Under the pieces are notes generated by a model, which saw nothing but the letters and a program-made list of their open reading frames with translations, made no database searches and was not told the origin of the DNA. Below are positions 34,001 through 42,533 of a stretch of DNA of 64,000 nucleotides, in pieces. The position numbers and the translations under genes were made by a program. Location of the stretch: positions 1 to 64,000 of the forward strand of contig NZ_AP028155.1 in assembly GCF_033096445.1 (NCBI RefSeq), given 5' to 3'. Each line of letters starts with the position of its first letter. Position 1 is the stretch's first letter. Source of the DNA: Butyricimonas faecihominis (GTDB taxonomy: Bacteria; Bacteroidota; Bacteroidia; Bacteroidales; Marinifilaceae).

Positions 34001-34500
34001 CAATCGATCAAGTCCCGGTTGGAGATACTGAGCCTAAATTTCAGGGTTCTGTTTCAACGACATTTACCTATAAAGGGTTTAGTTTAACGCTTGCCGGCCA
34101 ATATCATTGGGGTGGACAGACTTTTAACCAGACGCTGATAGATAAGGTGGAAAATGCTAACTTGCGAATGAATGCGGATCGGAGAGCTCTGTATAGCCGA
34201 TGGAAAAATCCTGGAGATCAGGTGTTTTTTAAGGCAATAGATGGAAATATTGCTAAGATGGATACGAAGGAGAGTTCTCGTTTCGTGATGGATGATAATG
34301 AATTTTATTTTTCAACTATAAATTTATCTTATCGGTTGGATGGACAGAAATGTGATTGGCTTAAACGGGTAGGGATTAGTGCTGCGACAATTGGAGTGTA
34401 TATGGAAGATATTTGTCGGTTCTCGTCGATTAAGATGGAACGAGGAATTGATTATCCTTTCTCTCGCCAAGTGTCCATGTCGTTGAATGTAACTTTTTAA
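31021..34500 (+). CDS. SusC/RagA-type TonB-dependent receptor with STN domain (locus 1)
   Basis: A 1159-residue outer-membrane receptor that imports a ligand captured with its SusD partner. The order is: long basic N terminus and signal (to about 45), STN signalling domain (about 49-118), a carboxypeptidase-regulatory-like domain (GQVVDKGGAPLPGVTVLIEG, about 137-215), a plug domain (to about 355, with LKDAAATVIYGSEAANGVVVV), and a 22-strand-type barrel. The STN domain indicates signalling to FecR. Seven hundred or so barrel residues are AT-rich in codon use compared with housekeeping genes by eye. The ligand is unknown. Confidence 0.94.
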   Translation: MKKKRSMCMNCTFRELFNLLRVMKIVILFMLIGLTHLSAEVRSQNASVSLKLKDATIEQVILEVEKQLKQDFFFSKKEVDVTRKISVNLNQATLDELVRVIFGESFGYRLVDNLIVITPKAVVAKEEEKTILMKGQVVDKGGAPLPGVTVLIEGTTVGCATDIDGKFSLPLPKELKDVVVVFRFVGMETQKVKLADIKDKEILAGKKDLKVVMEEQTENLEDVVVTGIFTRKKEGFTGSATRVSRDEIKRMTSGNVLKALEMLDPGFRMNASNLAGSNPNAIPDFQMRGQASMGNYQSDDVVVLRGDVNTRPNQPLFVLDGVIGVDATTIMDLDPEQVESITLLKDAAATVIYGSEAANGVVVVETRAPLPGKLRFTYNGNYELEWPDLSVYDMMNAKEKLEIEELAGYYDEKDNLGLMNYYNNLRQEVMRGVNTYWLAEPVKTAFSHRHGLTVEGGDHTLRYKIYLGAKWAPGIMKETDLNTKTGKIDLNYRNNKILINNQLTVDYSNGTRVSPYGSFQDYTKINPYYRKTDEHGNIKQVLDDHSIGDNYEFVAYYGTPTLNPLWNAQFDSKNESRNFELREALKVEYLPLENFRLSLDFTLTRKDGTVEVFNSAQHNDFFLEEDPAKKGLYEWTKTEGTQYRLSLSGAYTKGLGDHLLTAYLRYSVNENSTKSTTLSMKGFPNDKLSEVYMGTEYKNTSGSESVARSLAFVMTLNYAYKQRYAFDYSMSVNASSEFGKNNRYAPFWSAGVRWNAEKEPFINNLGIFDELVVRGTYGITGSQGFTPYQSLQMYTYSNLMKTYKSSDVVGTEIYGLGNPDLKWQQTENYNASLDFTMFNNILSARFEYYEKYTKNTLLDYTMAPSVGFPTMKENLGRISNKGYEVTLRLMPYSDPARQAYWNVIFTGSHNKSRIEEISNALKVMNEKQMEIADEVEDPYVTGLEDKRKKRPLPRYENGYSQTTIWAVRSMGIDPQSGREVFLTRDGQLTNEYSAIDQVPVGDTEPKFQGSVSTTFTYKGFSLTLAGQYHWGGQTFNQTLIDKVENANLRMNADRRALYSRWKNPGDQVFFKAIDGNIAKMDTKESSRFVMDDNEFYFSTINLSYRLDGQKCDWLKRVGISAATIGVYMEDICRFSSIKMERGIDYPFSRQVSMSLNVTF

Positions 34501-34511
34501 ATTGATGAACG

Positions 34512-35912
34512 ATGAAAAAGTATATAGTTAGCATTTGTTTAGGAATGTTCTTGTTTTCCTCCTGTTCGAATTGGTTAGATGTAAAACCGAAAACGACGGT
34601 GGAAGAAGAAGAGGTTTTTAGCCGGGAATTAGGTTTTAAAGAAGCTTTAACCGGAGCGTATATAAAGATGGCGTCAACTGATTTGTATGCCAAAAATTTG
34701 AGTTATGGTTTCTTGGATATATTGGGACAACGTTACCAGATTAATGCAGTGGCAAATTATGAGAACCCCCTGTGGTATACATTCCCATCTACATACACGG
34801 AAAGTTACACGGAAGCGATTTGGTCGAAGATGTATAACGTGATCGCTAATTTGAATAATTTGTTGTATTACTGTGATAAAAACAGAGATGTGTTTACCAC
34901 GGAGCATTATTACGAAATTATTAAAGGGGAGGCTTTGGGTTTGAGAGCGTTTTTGCATTTTGATTTGTTACGGATGTTCGGACCGATATATAAAGACAAC
35001 CCAACTGCGAAACGAATTGCTTATCGGACGGAGTTTAATCAGGAACCGAAGGAGATGCAACCTTCTAACGTGGTGGTGGATAGTATTATTGCTGATTTGA
35101 AAAGAGCTGAAATTTTATTGACCAATATAGATCCGTTGAATTTTGAATTTCCAAAAACAGAAGATGGGAATAGTGGAACGGGAAAAGATGGCTTTTTGGA
35201 GTATCGTCACAAACGGATGAACTTGTATGCGGTGAAAGCGATGTTGGCGAGAGTCTACTTGTATGCAGGAAACAAGACCGAGGCGGTTAATTATGCGAAT
35301 CAAGTTATTGACGGGAAATATTTCGATCTGATAGGGGATGCAACAGATGTTTTACGTTCAAAAGAGATCGTGTTCTCTGTTTACGTGGATAAGTTTGACC
35401 AACAAGTGACGGATATAACCAATGGTACTTCTTATTTGATTGTCAAGGAGAGTTTCTTGAATGAAATGTTTGATGTGGCTAATGATGGGACAAATGATTT
35501 GAGAATCAGAGAGGGAGTTGGATTTGATTACGGAACAAACGGAATCAAAATGCGGAAATATAAGCAAGAAAACTTGTGGGCATCCACGGAAGGAACCGTT
35601 GTTTTAATACGTTTATCTGAAATGTATTACATTTTGGCGGAATGTGCGGCAACTCCGGGTGAAGCGGCTGAGTTTTTGAATAAAGTACGAAATATACGCG
35701 GGGTAGATCCGGTTGTTTGTACGGAAGCTAACAGATTGGATGAGATTGAAAAAGAGTACCGCAAGGAATTTTACGGGGAGGGGCAATTGTTTTTCTTCTA
35801 TAAGCGTCATGCTTACACGACATTTCTGCATTGCCCTGTGAACCAAATGGCTGAAAGTAATTATATGTTCTCTTGGCCGGATAATGAAACTTTATTTGGT
35901 AAAACAAATTAA
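34512..35912 (+). CDS. SusD/RagB-type surface lipoprotein (locus 1)
   Basis: A 466-residue TPR-containing lipoprotein that caps the SusC barrel and captures ligand. The lipobox is FLFSSC, with Cys near residue 19, followed by SNWLDVKP, a common SusD start. Helical repeats, the central region with ALGLRAFLHFDLLRMFG, and a C-terminal RLSEMYYILAECAA segment are typical. The gene begins 11 bases after the receptor stop, confirming the pair. The C-terminal part is short relative to glycan-binding SusD proteins. Confidence 0.93.
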   Translation: MKKYIVSICLGMFLFSSCSNWLDVKPKTTVEEEEVFSRELGFKEALTGAYIKMASTDLYAKNLSYGFLDILGQRYQINAVANYENPLWYTFPSTYTESYTEAIWSKMYNVIANLNNLLYYCDKNRDVFTTEHYYEIIKGEALGLRAFLHFDLLRMFGPIYKDNPTAKRIAYRTEFNQEPKEMQPSNVVVDSIIADLKRAEILLTNIDPLNFEFPKTEDGNSGTGKDGFLEYRHKRMNLYAVKAMLARVYLYAGNKTEAVNYANQVIDGKYFDLIGDATDVLRSKEIVFSVYVDKFDQQVTDITNGTSYLIVKESFLNEMFDVANDGTNDLRIREGVGFDYGTNGIKMRKYKQENLWASTEGTVVLIRLSEMYYILAECAATPGEAAEFLNKVRNIRGVDPVVCTEANRLDEIEKEYRKEFYGEGQLFFFYKRHAYTTFLHCPVNQMAESNYMFSWPDNETLFGKTN

Positions 35913-35953
35913 GACATCGTGAATGTTGTATTTACTGATAAAATGAGAGATTT

Positions 35954-36742
35954 ATGAAAAATTTGGCAATTATATTACAGGTTTTAATCACGTTATTTTT
36001 TTTTCAGAGTTGTGAGGAATACGAGATGGTGCAATATGGAGAGGGAAACGAGATTAATTTTATGGCTGATTATTATTTAGGTAAAGATAAGAAACCGTAT
36101 TGGGTGGATGAAACAGAATATTTGCATTATGAGACAAATTTTGGGATTAATCCTCGTGGAGATTCTTTGTTATTGGATACTCTTCTGGTAGGGGTTAAAA
36201 TAAGTGGAGTTCCCGCAGATCATCCTCGAAAGGTTGCGTTTACCACGAAAAAGTTAGGCGATAATACATTGGAGATTGTATGTCCGGAGGAGTATTATGT
36301 CCCGGCAGACACGGGTGTTGCCGTGTTTAAAGTTTTGATAAAACGTCCGGAAAAACGAAATACGGAATATTCTGCCTATCTGACTTTTGATTACGAGAAA
36401 TCGGATTTTAAAGCGGGGACTGCCGAAAGACAAACTTTTGAATTGAGGGTAGAAAATTCTGTTAATTTGGAATTGTGGGGATCTTCTCAAGAAGAATGGG
36501 ATGGATATTACGCGATGTTTTTTGGAGATTATAGCGAGACGAAAGCTCGTTATTTGATCACGAAATACGGAGGTACGGTATTGAATGAATGGACTATGAC
36601 GAATCAATTTTATGATGTTCTTTACTCGAATGGTTTCTACATGGATTTTGAAGAGTATAAAGCAGATCCTGATAATGCACCCTTGATAGATGAAAATACG
36701 GGTGAATGGATTGAGATTCCTGATATTTCAGAATTACTTTAA
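35954..36742 (+). CDS. DUF4843-like lipoprotein
   Basis: A 262-residue exported lipoprotein (lipobox FFFQSC, Cys near 20). Short length, beta-rich composition and position directly after SusD fit the DUF4843 lipoproteins found in Bacteroidetes SusC/D loci, usually beside a PKD-like lipoprotein as here. Likely a surface accessory that binds ligand or supports the SusCD complex. The family call rests on context and general resemblance. No catalytic motif is visible. Confidence 0.7.
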   Translation: MKNLAIILQVLITLFFFQSCEEYEMVQYGEGNEINFMADYYLGKDKKPYWVDETEYLHYETNFGINPRGDSLLLDTLLVGVKISGVPADHPRKVAFTTKKLGDNTLEIVCPEEYYVPADTGVAVFKVLIKRPEKRNTEYSAYLTFDYEKSDFKAGTAERQTFELRVENSVNLELWGSSQEEWDGYYAMFFGDYSETKARYLITKYGGTVLNEWTMTNQFYDVLYSNGFYMDFEEYKADPDNAPLIDENTGEWIEIPDISELL

Positions 36743-36754
36743 AAATAAGAAATT

Positions 36755-38389
36755 ATGAGAAGATTAATTTATATACTGGCTTTGTTACTGTTTGTGTCTT
36801 GTTATGATGATAAGGGAAATTATGATTATGAAGATATTAATACGGTAGCAGTTGAATTGGATGAGTTGTATTCCGTGCGTTTGGACAAGGATACCACGCT
36901 TACTATTGTTCCCCGGCTGTCACAGCTCTTACAAAAGGACGATGAAAATTTGAGTTATGTTTGGTTATATTCTACGATCAATCATAATTTCTATGGTTTA
37001 GCGGATCGTGAAGGTTTTGACACTGTGAGTATAGAACCTAGTTTACGTTTTCATATAGACCCGGAAGAGAAAAATTTGAAATACGAGCATTTTTTTCGTT
37101 TAAATGTGTTTGACAAGGTAACGGGAATTGAATATCCGGTAAATACGACGATCAAGTTGATCAAACCTTATGATGGAACTTGGATGGTTTTACATAGTAA
37201 AAACGGACAGACGGAATTGGGGTCGATTGAATATATCGGTGCTGATATCGTGGTGAATGAAGATGCCTATTATAAAGAATCAGGCAAGCGATTGACAGGT
37301 AAGCCACTTTGTTTGGGACAATATACAACGTCGGTTAAATATTATGGAACCGGGAGCGGCTGGAATATGTTTTACGTGCTTACTGATGTTGCCAAAGAGG
37401 CCGGAGTTTATTGTCAATGGAAAAAATTTGAGAAAAAGGATAGTTTGTCTCGAATGGTTGCCCCGATGGCTCAAGCAGGTTTTGATTTCCAACATGTGGA
37501 GATGATGGATGGTGATGGAAGTGCCAGTGCTCTTTTGTTGTCCAATGGAGTTCTTTATCAGATCCCTAGGGCCGGTAAAGTGTATAAACCGGGAAGCGGG
37601 TTGACCGGTGATGTGAAGATTACCTTGGCATCTAAAGTTATTAACAATGCTTTGTTGTATGATGAGGCCGGACATCGTTTTGCATTTTATTACAATAAAA
37701 GTGATGGGTTAGGCGTGAAGAAGTATGATCCTTTGTACTTTAATGAGAGCGAGGAAAATAGTGATTTGATTCAATCTATTCCGGTTCGAGATGGTAATGC
37801 TACGGGAGCTGATCCTAACAAGTTAGCTCCGGATCAAAAAGTGTTGTACGTGGGAACCGGATATCAATTTGATCAAAGTTGGACAAGTGTGTATGGTTAT
37901 GGTTTGGCTAAAAGTGATGATAAATGTTTTGTTTATGAATTTAATCCAAGAGGGTTTACTTATGCTGATTATGCCTCTTTTAATGCTTATTATCAAATTG
38001 ATTTACCTAAAGGATTAGATGAAAATGCTTGTTTTGCTTCCACTCCGCCTTATAGTGGTATTATTTTTTACGCATCGGGTAATACGGTTTATCGTTTAGA
38101 CTTTAAACAGGCCGGAGGAAAAGCTACTGCAATCTATACTCATACGGGGGGAAAGGCTACGAAAATGAAATTTGCCAAGAGAAAGGCTCCAGGAGAAGGA
38201 GAGTTTGCAGCCTATGAGTTTGATTTGCAACGTAGTTTAGGAGTTTCTTTTGATATGGGAAATGGCAAGAGTGATTTTGTTATCTTGAATTTGTCATCAA
38301 CCGGTAGTGTTGGGGCTAATAGTGTAACTTATCCGGCAACACAGGTATATTCTGATTTTGGAGAAATAGCTGATTTTGTATTTATTTAA
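36755..38389 (+). CDS. PKD-like family lipoprotein
   Basis: A 544-residue lipoprotein with lipobox FVSC followed by YDDKGNYDYEDIN, an opening that I associate with the PKD-like family (PF16407) of Bacteroidetes uptake loci. The N-terminal 130 residues look like an Ig/PKD-type beta domain. The rest is rich in Gly, Tyr and Asp with repeated short beta segments, consistent with a propeller-like binding domain, although I cannot prove that. It begins 12 bases after the DUF4843-like gene. Probably a surface binding protein for the locus ligand. Confidence 0.7.
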   Translation: MRRLIYILALLLFVSCYDDKGNYDYEDINTVAVELDELYSVRLDKDTTLTIVPRLSQLLQKDDENLSYVWLYSTINHNFYGLADREGFDTVSIEPSLRFHIDPEEKNLKYEHFFRLNVFDKVTGIEYPVNTTIKLIKPYDGTWMVLHSKNGQTELGSIEYIGADIVVNEDAYYKESGKRLTGKPLCLGQYTTSVKYYGTGSGWNMFYVLTDVAKEAGVYCQWKKFEKKDSLSRMVAPMAQAGFDFQHVEMMDGDGSASALLLSNGVLYQIPRAGKVYKPGSGLTGDVKITLASKVINNALLYDEAGHRFAFYYNKSDGLGVKKYDPLYFNESEENSDLIQSIPVRDGNATGADPNKLAPDQKVLYVGTGYQFDQSWTSVYGYGLAKSDDKCFVYEFNPRGFTYADYASFNAYYQIDLPKGLDENACFASTPPYSGIIFYASGNTVYRLDFKQAGGKATAIYTHTGGKATKMKFAKRKAPGEGEFAAYEFDLQRSLGVSFDMGNGKSDFVILNLSSTGSVGANSVTYPATQVYSDFGEIADFVFI

Positions 38390-38402
38390 AAAAGGTATTA
38401 AG

Positions 38403-39569
38403 ATGAAGTGGATAATTATTATATGGGGTTTACTGTCTCTAGTAGGATGCCAGAGTAAGCCTGAAGGATTCGTGATAAAAGGAGAATTTCAAGGTGCACC
38501 GGAAAATGAATGGGTATATTTAACGAATACCGGGCAGACTGTGTATTATGATAGTGTACAGTTGAAAAAAGGAAAGTTTGAGTTTAAAGGGAAAGTGGAT
38601 TATCCGGAATTACGTAGTATTACTTATTTTAAAGATCCGTCGCAACGAATTTATGGATGGGATAAGATCATGGAGTTACCGATATATGTGGAAAATTCTA
38701 CTATTCGGGTTTCTTTACCTTTTGCAGGGCTACTCTCAAAATTAGAGAAAAAAGTACCGGGTAATTTGCGTGTAGAAGGTTCTCATGCTCATGATTTATA
38801 TGCGAAATATAAAGAACGGGTAACGCCTTTTGTTGTAAAAGATGACAGCTTGTTTGATGCTTACCGTCGTGCTTATTATTATAAAAAAGGGACGGAAGAT
38901 GATGTGTTCCGTTGTGTGAGGGGGATGGATGCTATGCGTGATAGTGTTTTTGCCGTGGGTGTTGAATTTATCCGGCAACATCAGGAGTCTCCGGTAGCTT
39001 TATATGTGGCAAAAAATCTACGGGTAAGAGCTTACGATAGAGATAAAGCGAAAGAAGTGGTTGGTTTTTTACCGGAAAACGTGAAAGCTACCCCGATGGG
39101 ACAACAAGCTATGAAAGCTTTATTGGAACAGCCGCTTTACGTGGGAGATGTGTTGCCTGATTTTGATGTGTTGAATGTAGATTTACAGACAGTAAAGTTG
39201 TCAATGCTATTAAAAAAGGGACATTATACGTTGGTAGAATTATGGGCATCTTGGTGTGGACCTTGTCGGGCAGATATTCCTCATTTAAAAGAGACTTATC
39301 AGCGCTATCATGAAAAAGGTTTTGAAATGGTTAGTATCTCTATCGACGATGATATGGAGGCATGGCAGAAAGCAGTAAAAGAGGAAGGTATGCCTTGGAA
39401 TCAGGTTTGTGGAGCAAACGGGAAAGGTTATAAGAAAGAATGTATGGATTTGTTTGGTGTTAACGGTGTACCTTCATGCGTGTTGATTGATAAGGAAGGG
39501 CGAGTCATTAGCACAAATGCACGTGGGGGATGGTTGAACGAGAAGTTGGCGGCATTGTTTAAAGAATAA
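38403..39569 (+). CDS. TlpA-family thioredoxin lipoprotein with DUF4369-like domain (first of three)
   Basis: A 388-residue exported protein. The lipobox is LVGC (Cys near 15). The N-terminal half is a DUF4369-like beta domain (FVIKGEFQGAPENEWVYL), then a helical linker, and the last 140 residues are an AhpC/TSA-thioredoxin domain with WASWCGPCRADIPHLK and the cis-Pro in VNGVPSCVLID. Translation from 38403 is chosen because it gives a clean signal; a longer frame starts at 38376 inside the upstream gene. It is a close paralogue of the protein at 40950. Confidence 0.9.
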   Translation: MKWIIIIWGLLSLVGCQSKPEGFVIKGEFQGAPENEWVYLTNTGQTVYYDSVQLKKGKFEFKGKVDYPELRSITYFKDPSQRIYGWDKIMELPIYVENSTIRVSLPFAGLLSKLEKKVPGNLRVEGSHAHDLYAKYKERVTPFVVKDDSLFDAYRRAYYYKKGTEDDVFRCVRGMDAMRDSVFAVGVEFIRQHQESPVALYVAKNLRVRAYDRDKAKEVVGFLPENVKATPMGQQAMKALLEQPLYVGDVLPDFDVLNVDLQTVKLSMLLKKGHYTLVELWASWCGPCRADIPHLKETYQRYHEKGFEMVSISIDDDMEAWQKAVKEEGMPWNQVCGANGKGYKKECMDLFGVNGVPSCVLIDKEGRVISTNARGGWLNEKLAALFKE

Positions 39570-39597
39570 AAATTCGGTTTTATAAAATTTGTATTGT

Positions 39598-40941
39598 ATG
39601 AAAAATGTATTGTTATTGTTCCTACTCGTGGTTGGTGTTGCCAGCCACGGGATGGGGAAGAACGTGCGGTTGCATGGTTCTTTGAAAGAGTTCGGGGCTA
39701 ATGTGGTATCTATGGATTTTGATGGTGCTGCAGGTGAATTATCTAAGGAGTGGAGTCAAAAAATCACGGTGAATAAAGATGGTAGTTTTGATTTTTCTTT
39801 TGACTTGAAAAAGCCAGGATATTATTCGGTAGGACGGAACACGCTGTATTTGACTCCGGGGGATGATATGGAAGTGTATCTAGGAACGTCTCAACCACAA
39901 AGTTGGTTTAAGGGAAAAGGTGCGGGCGTGAATAACTATATGAAAGGACGTTTGTTCCCAAAGGCGGGATCATTTTTAGAGGCGGGGAGAAATGTGAAAG
40001 GTAGTTTCGAAGAGACGAAAAAATATATTGATGAGCGGGCTGCCCAACGGGAGAAAGAATTGAAGGCATTGCCGAATGCGAGTAAGGAGTTTGTGGAGTT
40101 GGAAATGATGCGTATCAAGGCGGATGTTGCCAATAGTTATATGGCATATTTATGGTATTCTGATCTGTTGAAAGATTGTAAAACACGGGAAGAGGGAGAA
40201 AAGGTCGCTAATGATTTTAACAAGTCTATTCGAGAATATATAAATCCAATATTGAAAGAGATTTCTGCTAAGGATGAGTATTTGGAGGTTGCCGTGGTGA
40301 GAGATGTGTTGCTGAGTTGTTATGATATGGATGCTTCTATTTTTGATTTTCCGAAATCACAACGGTTGAAAGAGTTAAATGATGCTTACGTGACCGGGGA
40401 TCGAATGAATGAGGAGATGACGCAATCTCTTTATGATGAGTTACATGCATTCGGCTCTAAGTTGAAAAATGCTGATTTTAAGCAGGCTTTTCTAGGACGG
40501 TTGGAAAAAAGGGCGAAATTGATGGAAGGACGCCCGGCTATTGATTTTGCTGTTGTGGATATGAACGGGAAAGAGGGAAAATTGAGTGATTATAAAGGGA
40601 AGGTGTTGTTTATTGACTTTTGGGCGACTTGGTGTATGCCTTGTTTGGGAGAAATGCCTTTCTTTAATGAGTTGAGCAAAAAGTACCCGAATGTTCAGTT
40701 TGTTGGCGTGTCTTTAGATGATAACACGGAAGTTTGGTTAAATAAATTGAAAGGAGATGCTGATCATGGGAAAGTGTTGGAGTTGTTTTCAAAGGATCCG
40801 TTGGTCCGGACAGGCTGGGATATTACAGGAATTCCTCGTTTCTTGTTGATCGATAAAGATTTCAAGATTATTTCAGCTTCTGCTCCTCGTCCATCGGAGA
40901 AAGATGTGATTACCCCGTTGTTGGAAAAGTATAATAAATAA
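39598..40941 (+). CDS. TlpA-family thioredoxin protein (second of three)
   Basis: A 447-residue exported protein. A signal peptide (about 1-20) leads to a beta-rich N-terminal domain, a helical middle region (about 115-305) and a C-terminal thioredoxin fold with FWATWCMPCLGEMPFF and cis-Pro in ITGIPRFLLID. It is only distantly similar to the proteins on either side, whose active site is WCGPC rather than WCMPC, which may shift its redox potential. The start at 39598 is the first ATG; the three codons before begin with TTG. Confidence 0.9.
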   Translation: MKNVLLLFLLVVGVASHGMGKNVRLHGSLKEFGANVVSMDFDGAAGELSKEWSQKITVNKDGSFDFSFDLKKPGYYSVGRNTLYLTPGDDMEVYLGTSQPQSWFKGKGAGVNNYMKGRLFPKAGSFLEAGRNVKGSFEETKKYIDERAAQREKELKALPNASKEFVELEMMRIKADVANSYMAYLWYSDLLKDCKTREEGEKVANDFNKSIREYINPILKEISAKDEYLEVAVVRDVLLSCYDMDASIFDFPKSQRLKELNDAYVTGDRMNEEMTQSLYDELHAFGSKLKNADFKQAFLGRLEKRAKLMEGRPAIDFAVVDMNGKEGKLSDYKGKVLFIDFWATWCMPCLGEMPFFNELSKKYPNVQFVGVSLDDNTEVWLNKLKGDADHGKVLELFSKDPLVRTGWDITGIPRFLLIDKDFKIISASAPRPSEKDVITPLLEKYNK

Positions 40942-40949
40942 GGGGTGGT

Positions 40950-42128
40950 ATGAAAATAATATACGTTTTGGTTGTACTAGTTTTAAGCGTGAACGAGTGT
41001 CGTGCAGACGGTTTTAAGATCAAGGGAAGGATTGTTGGAGGAGGCGAAGGAGTGAAAGTTTTTCTCACTGATCTTTCGCAGTACAGGCATATTTATGATA
41101 GTACGGTAATTAAAAATGGAGAGTTCGAGTTTAGCGGGAGGGTTGATACGCCTGAAATGCGTTGTATCACGATTCACAAAAATGATGACAAGCGGGGGGA
41201 TTGGAAAAGTACGGTGAAGTTACCGGTTTTTGTCGATAATTCATCCATGATGTTGGAGGCTCCTTATGATAGTTTACCCACGAAGATAACGAAAACAGTT
41301 CCGGCTTGCGTGAAAATCACGGGGTCTCCGACGAATGATTTGTACGTGAGTTATGACAAAGGGTTAGAGCCGTTGTCAACGTTAAATTCTGAGTTGTTCG
41401 AGAAGTATCGTGTCGCTTATTATTACGCGAAAGCGGATGATCTGGGACGTAAGAACAGGCAACCGGCTTATGATGCTTTGGAGGAGCTGGAGAATTGCAA
41501 GGACGAGATTTATCGTTACAAGGTAAATTTTATCAAAGAGAATCCGGATTCTCCGGTGGCACTATATGTTGCCGGAACTTTGTCGATAACGAAATATGGG
41601 CGGGGTGAGATTGAAAAGGTGTTGTCATTGTTGTCGGGGGCATCGCGGAATAGTGCCAAAGGGAAGGCTCTAGCCGAACGATTGAATAATATTCCGGTTT
41701 ACGTGGGCGATCAATATTTGGATATTGAGATGTTGGATAAGGAGAGTAAGGAGATAAGATTGTCTGACGTGATAAAGCCCGGTAAATATACTTTGTTGGA
41801 GATTTGGGCCTCTTGGTGTGGGCCTTGCCGGGGGGATATTCCTCATCTGAAAGATGCTTATTCGGCGTATCATGCGAAAGGATTTGATATTGTGAGCGTG
41901 TCGATAGATGCTGATAAAGGGCAGTGGAAGAAGGCTTTGGAACAGGAGCAAATGCCTTGGTTGCAGGTTTGCGATAAAGGAGAAGGATTTGACGGTTTTA
42001 TCGTGAAGAAATACGGGATCAGCGGGGTGCCAAGTTCTTTCCTGATCGATCCGCAAGGTAAAATCGTGCTGACGAATGCCCGTGGCGGGTGGTTGGATAC
42101 GAAGTTGAAGGAATTATTTGAAAAGTAG
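40950..42128 (+). CDS. TlpA-family thioredoxin protein with DUF4369-like domain (third of three)
   Basis: A 392-residue exported protein with a short signal (about 1-19), DUF4369-like N-terminal domain (FKIKGRIVGGGEGVKVFLTD), and C-terminal thioredoxin domain with WASWCGPCRGDIPHLK and cis-Pro in ISGVPSSFLID. It resembles the protein at 38403 over its full length, including the linker pattern YRVAYYYAK against YRRAYYYKK, so the two arose by duplication around the middle gene. No lipobox is obvious, so it may be soluble in the periplasm. It ends the locus 1 operon before the terminator at 42157-42194. Confidence 0.9.
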   Translation: MKIIYVLVVLVLSVNECRADGFKIKGRIVGGGEGVKVFLTDLSQYRHIYDSTVIKNGEFEFSGRVDTPEMRCITIHKNDDKRGDWKSTVKLPVFVDNSSMMLEAPYDSLPTKITKTVPACVKITGSPTNDLYVSYDKGLEPLSTLNSELFEKYRVAYYYAKADDLGRKNRQPAYDALEELENCKDEIYRYKVNFIKENPDSPVALYVAGTLSITKYGRGEIEKVLSLLSGASRNSAKGKALAERLNNIPVYVGDQYLDIEMLDKESKEIRLSDVIKPGKYTLLEIWASWCGPCRGDIPHLKDAYSAYHAKGFDIVSVSIDADKGQWKKALEQEQMPWLQVCDKGEGFDGFIVKKYGISGVPSSFLIDPQGKIVLTNARGGWLDTKLKELFEK

Positions 42129-42156
42129 TTAATTATCATCTTAATTGTTGTTTTCG

Positions 42157-42194
42157 GGGGAGTTATCTTAAAATATAGAGATAACTCCTCTTTT
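42157..42194 (+). terminator. Terminator of the locus 1 operon
   Basis: GGAGTTATCT (42159-42168) pairs with AGATAACTCC (42179-42188), extendable by a G-T and a G-C pair, then TCTTTT. Placed 30 bases after the last tlpA stop. Confidence 0.85.
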
Positions 42195-42217
42195 CGTTGA
42201 AATATTTTAATGATTTC

Positions 42218-42247
42218 TTGAAAAATGGGACAAATAGTTTACTTTTG
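42218..42247 (+). promoter_or_regulatory. Promoter of the 49-residue micro-ORF
   Basis: TTG at 42218-42220 is followed after 19 bases by TACTTTTG at 42240-42247, the same form as the sigma-factor promoters. A transcript would start near 42253. Confidence 0.7.
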
Positions 42248-42276
42248 TGGAGGAGATGTCGTGAATAAATTGCACT

Positions 42277-42426
42277 ATGGCAAGAGATCTTTTGGAGAAC
42301 AAGGCTTTCGAGGAGTTGTTTTCTCAGAATATGATGGTTTGGGTGAAAATTTTATTTGTTTGGCTTATTCCATTGGCAATAATGGCATGGAGTATTGTGT
42401 TCTTAATCAGAAGAAAAAGAAGATAA
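42277..42426 (+). CDS. Small membrane protein (49 residues)
   Basis: Unknown family. The frame ATG 42277 to TAA 42424 encodes a charged N terminus (MARDLLENKAFEELF), one strongly hydrophobic segment (about residues 20-43, VWVKILFVWLIPLAIMAWSI), and a basic end RRKRR, the layout of a single-span inner-membrane protein with its C terminus in the cytoplasm. It has its own promoter and lies between two SusC/D loci. The overlapping longer frame from 42225 starts before the promoter and is not hydrophobic. No sequence relation to known small proteins is recognised. Confidence 0.6.
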   Translation: MARDLLENKAFEELFSQNMMVWVKILFVWLIPLAIMAWSIVFLIRRKRR

Positions 42427-42451
42427 AATATCGTGTAGCATGAATTTCGAG

Positions 42452-42482
42452 AAGAGTCGGCCGGGAATTTCGGGCGACTCTT
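42452..42482 (+). terminator. Stem-loop after the micro-ORF
   Basis: AAGAGTCG (42452-42459) pairs with CGACTCTT (42475-42482) with an inner CCG/CGG pair. It has no long T tract, so it is a weak terminator candidate. Its last bases overlap the -33 element of the next promoter. Confidence 0.5.
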
Positions 42483-42510
42483 GTCTGTATAAAATAAAGT
42501 CATATCTTTG
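42481..42510 (+). promoter_or_regulatory. Promoter of locus 2 sigma factor
   Basis: TTG at 42481-42483, 19 bases, then TATCTTTG at 42503-42510: an exact Bacteroidetes promoter. It leaves a short leader before the ATG at 42534. Confidence 0.8.
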
Positions 42511-42533
42511 CATTTAGAATGTGAAGGTGTAGA

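Larger units (their letters stand above)
42129..42533. other. Gap between locus 1 and locus 2
   Basis: About 405 bases holding the locus 1 terminator (42157-42194), a promoter (42218-42247), a 49-codon micro-ORF (42277-42426), a stem-loop (42452-42482) and the promoter of the locus 2 sigma factor (42481-42510). A 72-codon frame starting at 42225 overlaps the promoter and is not believed. Confidence 0.7.

Noticed and set aside
42225-42443. 72-codon frame between the loci
   Set aside because: Its start overlaps the promoter spacer at 42221-42239, and the 49-codon frame from 42277 is far more protein-like.
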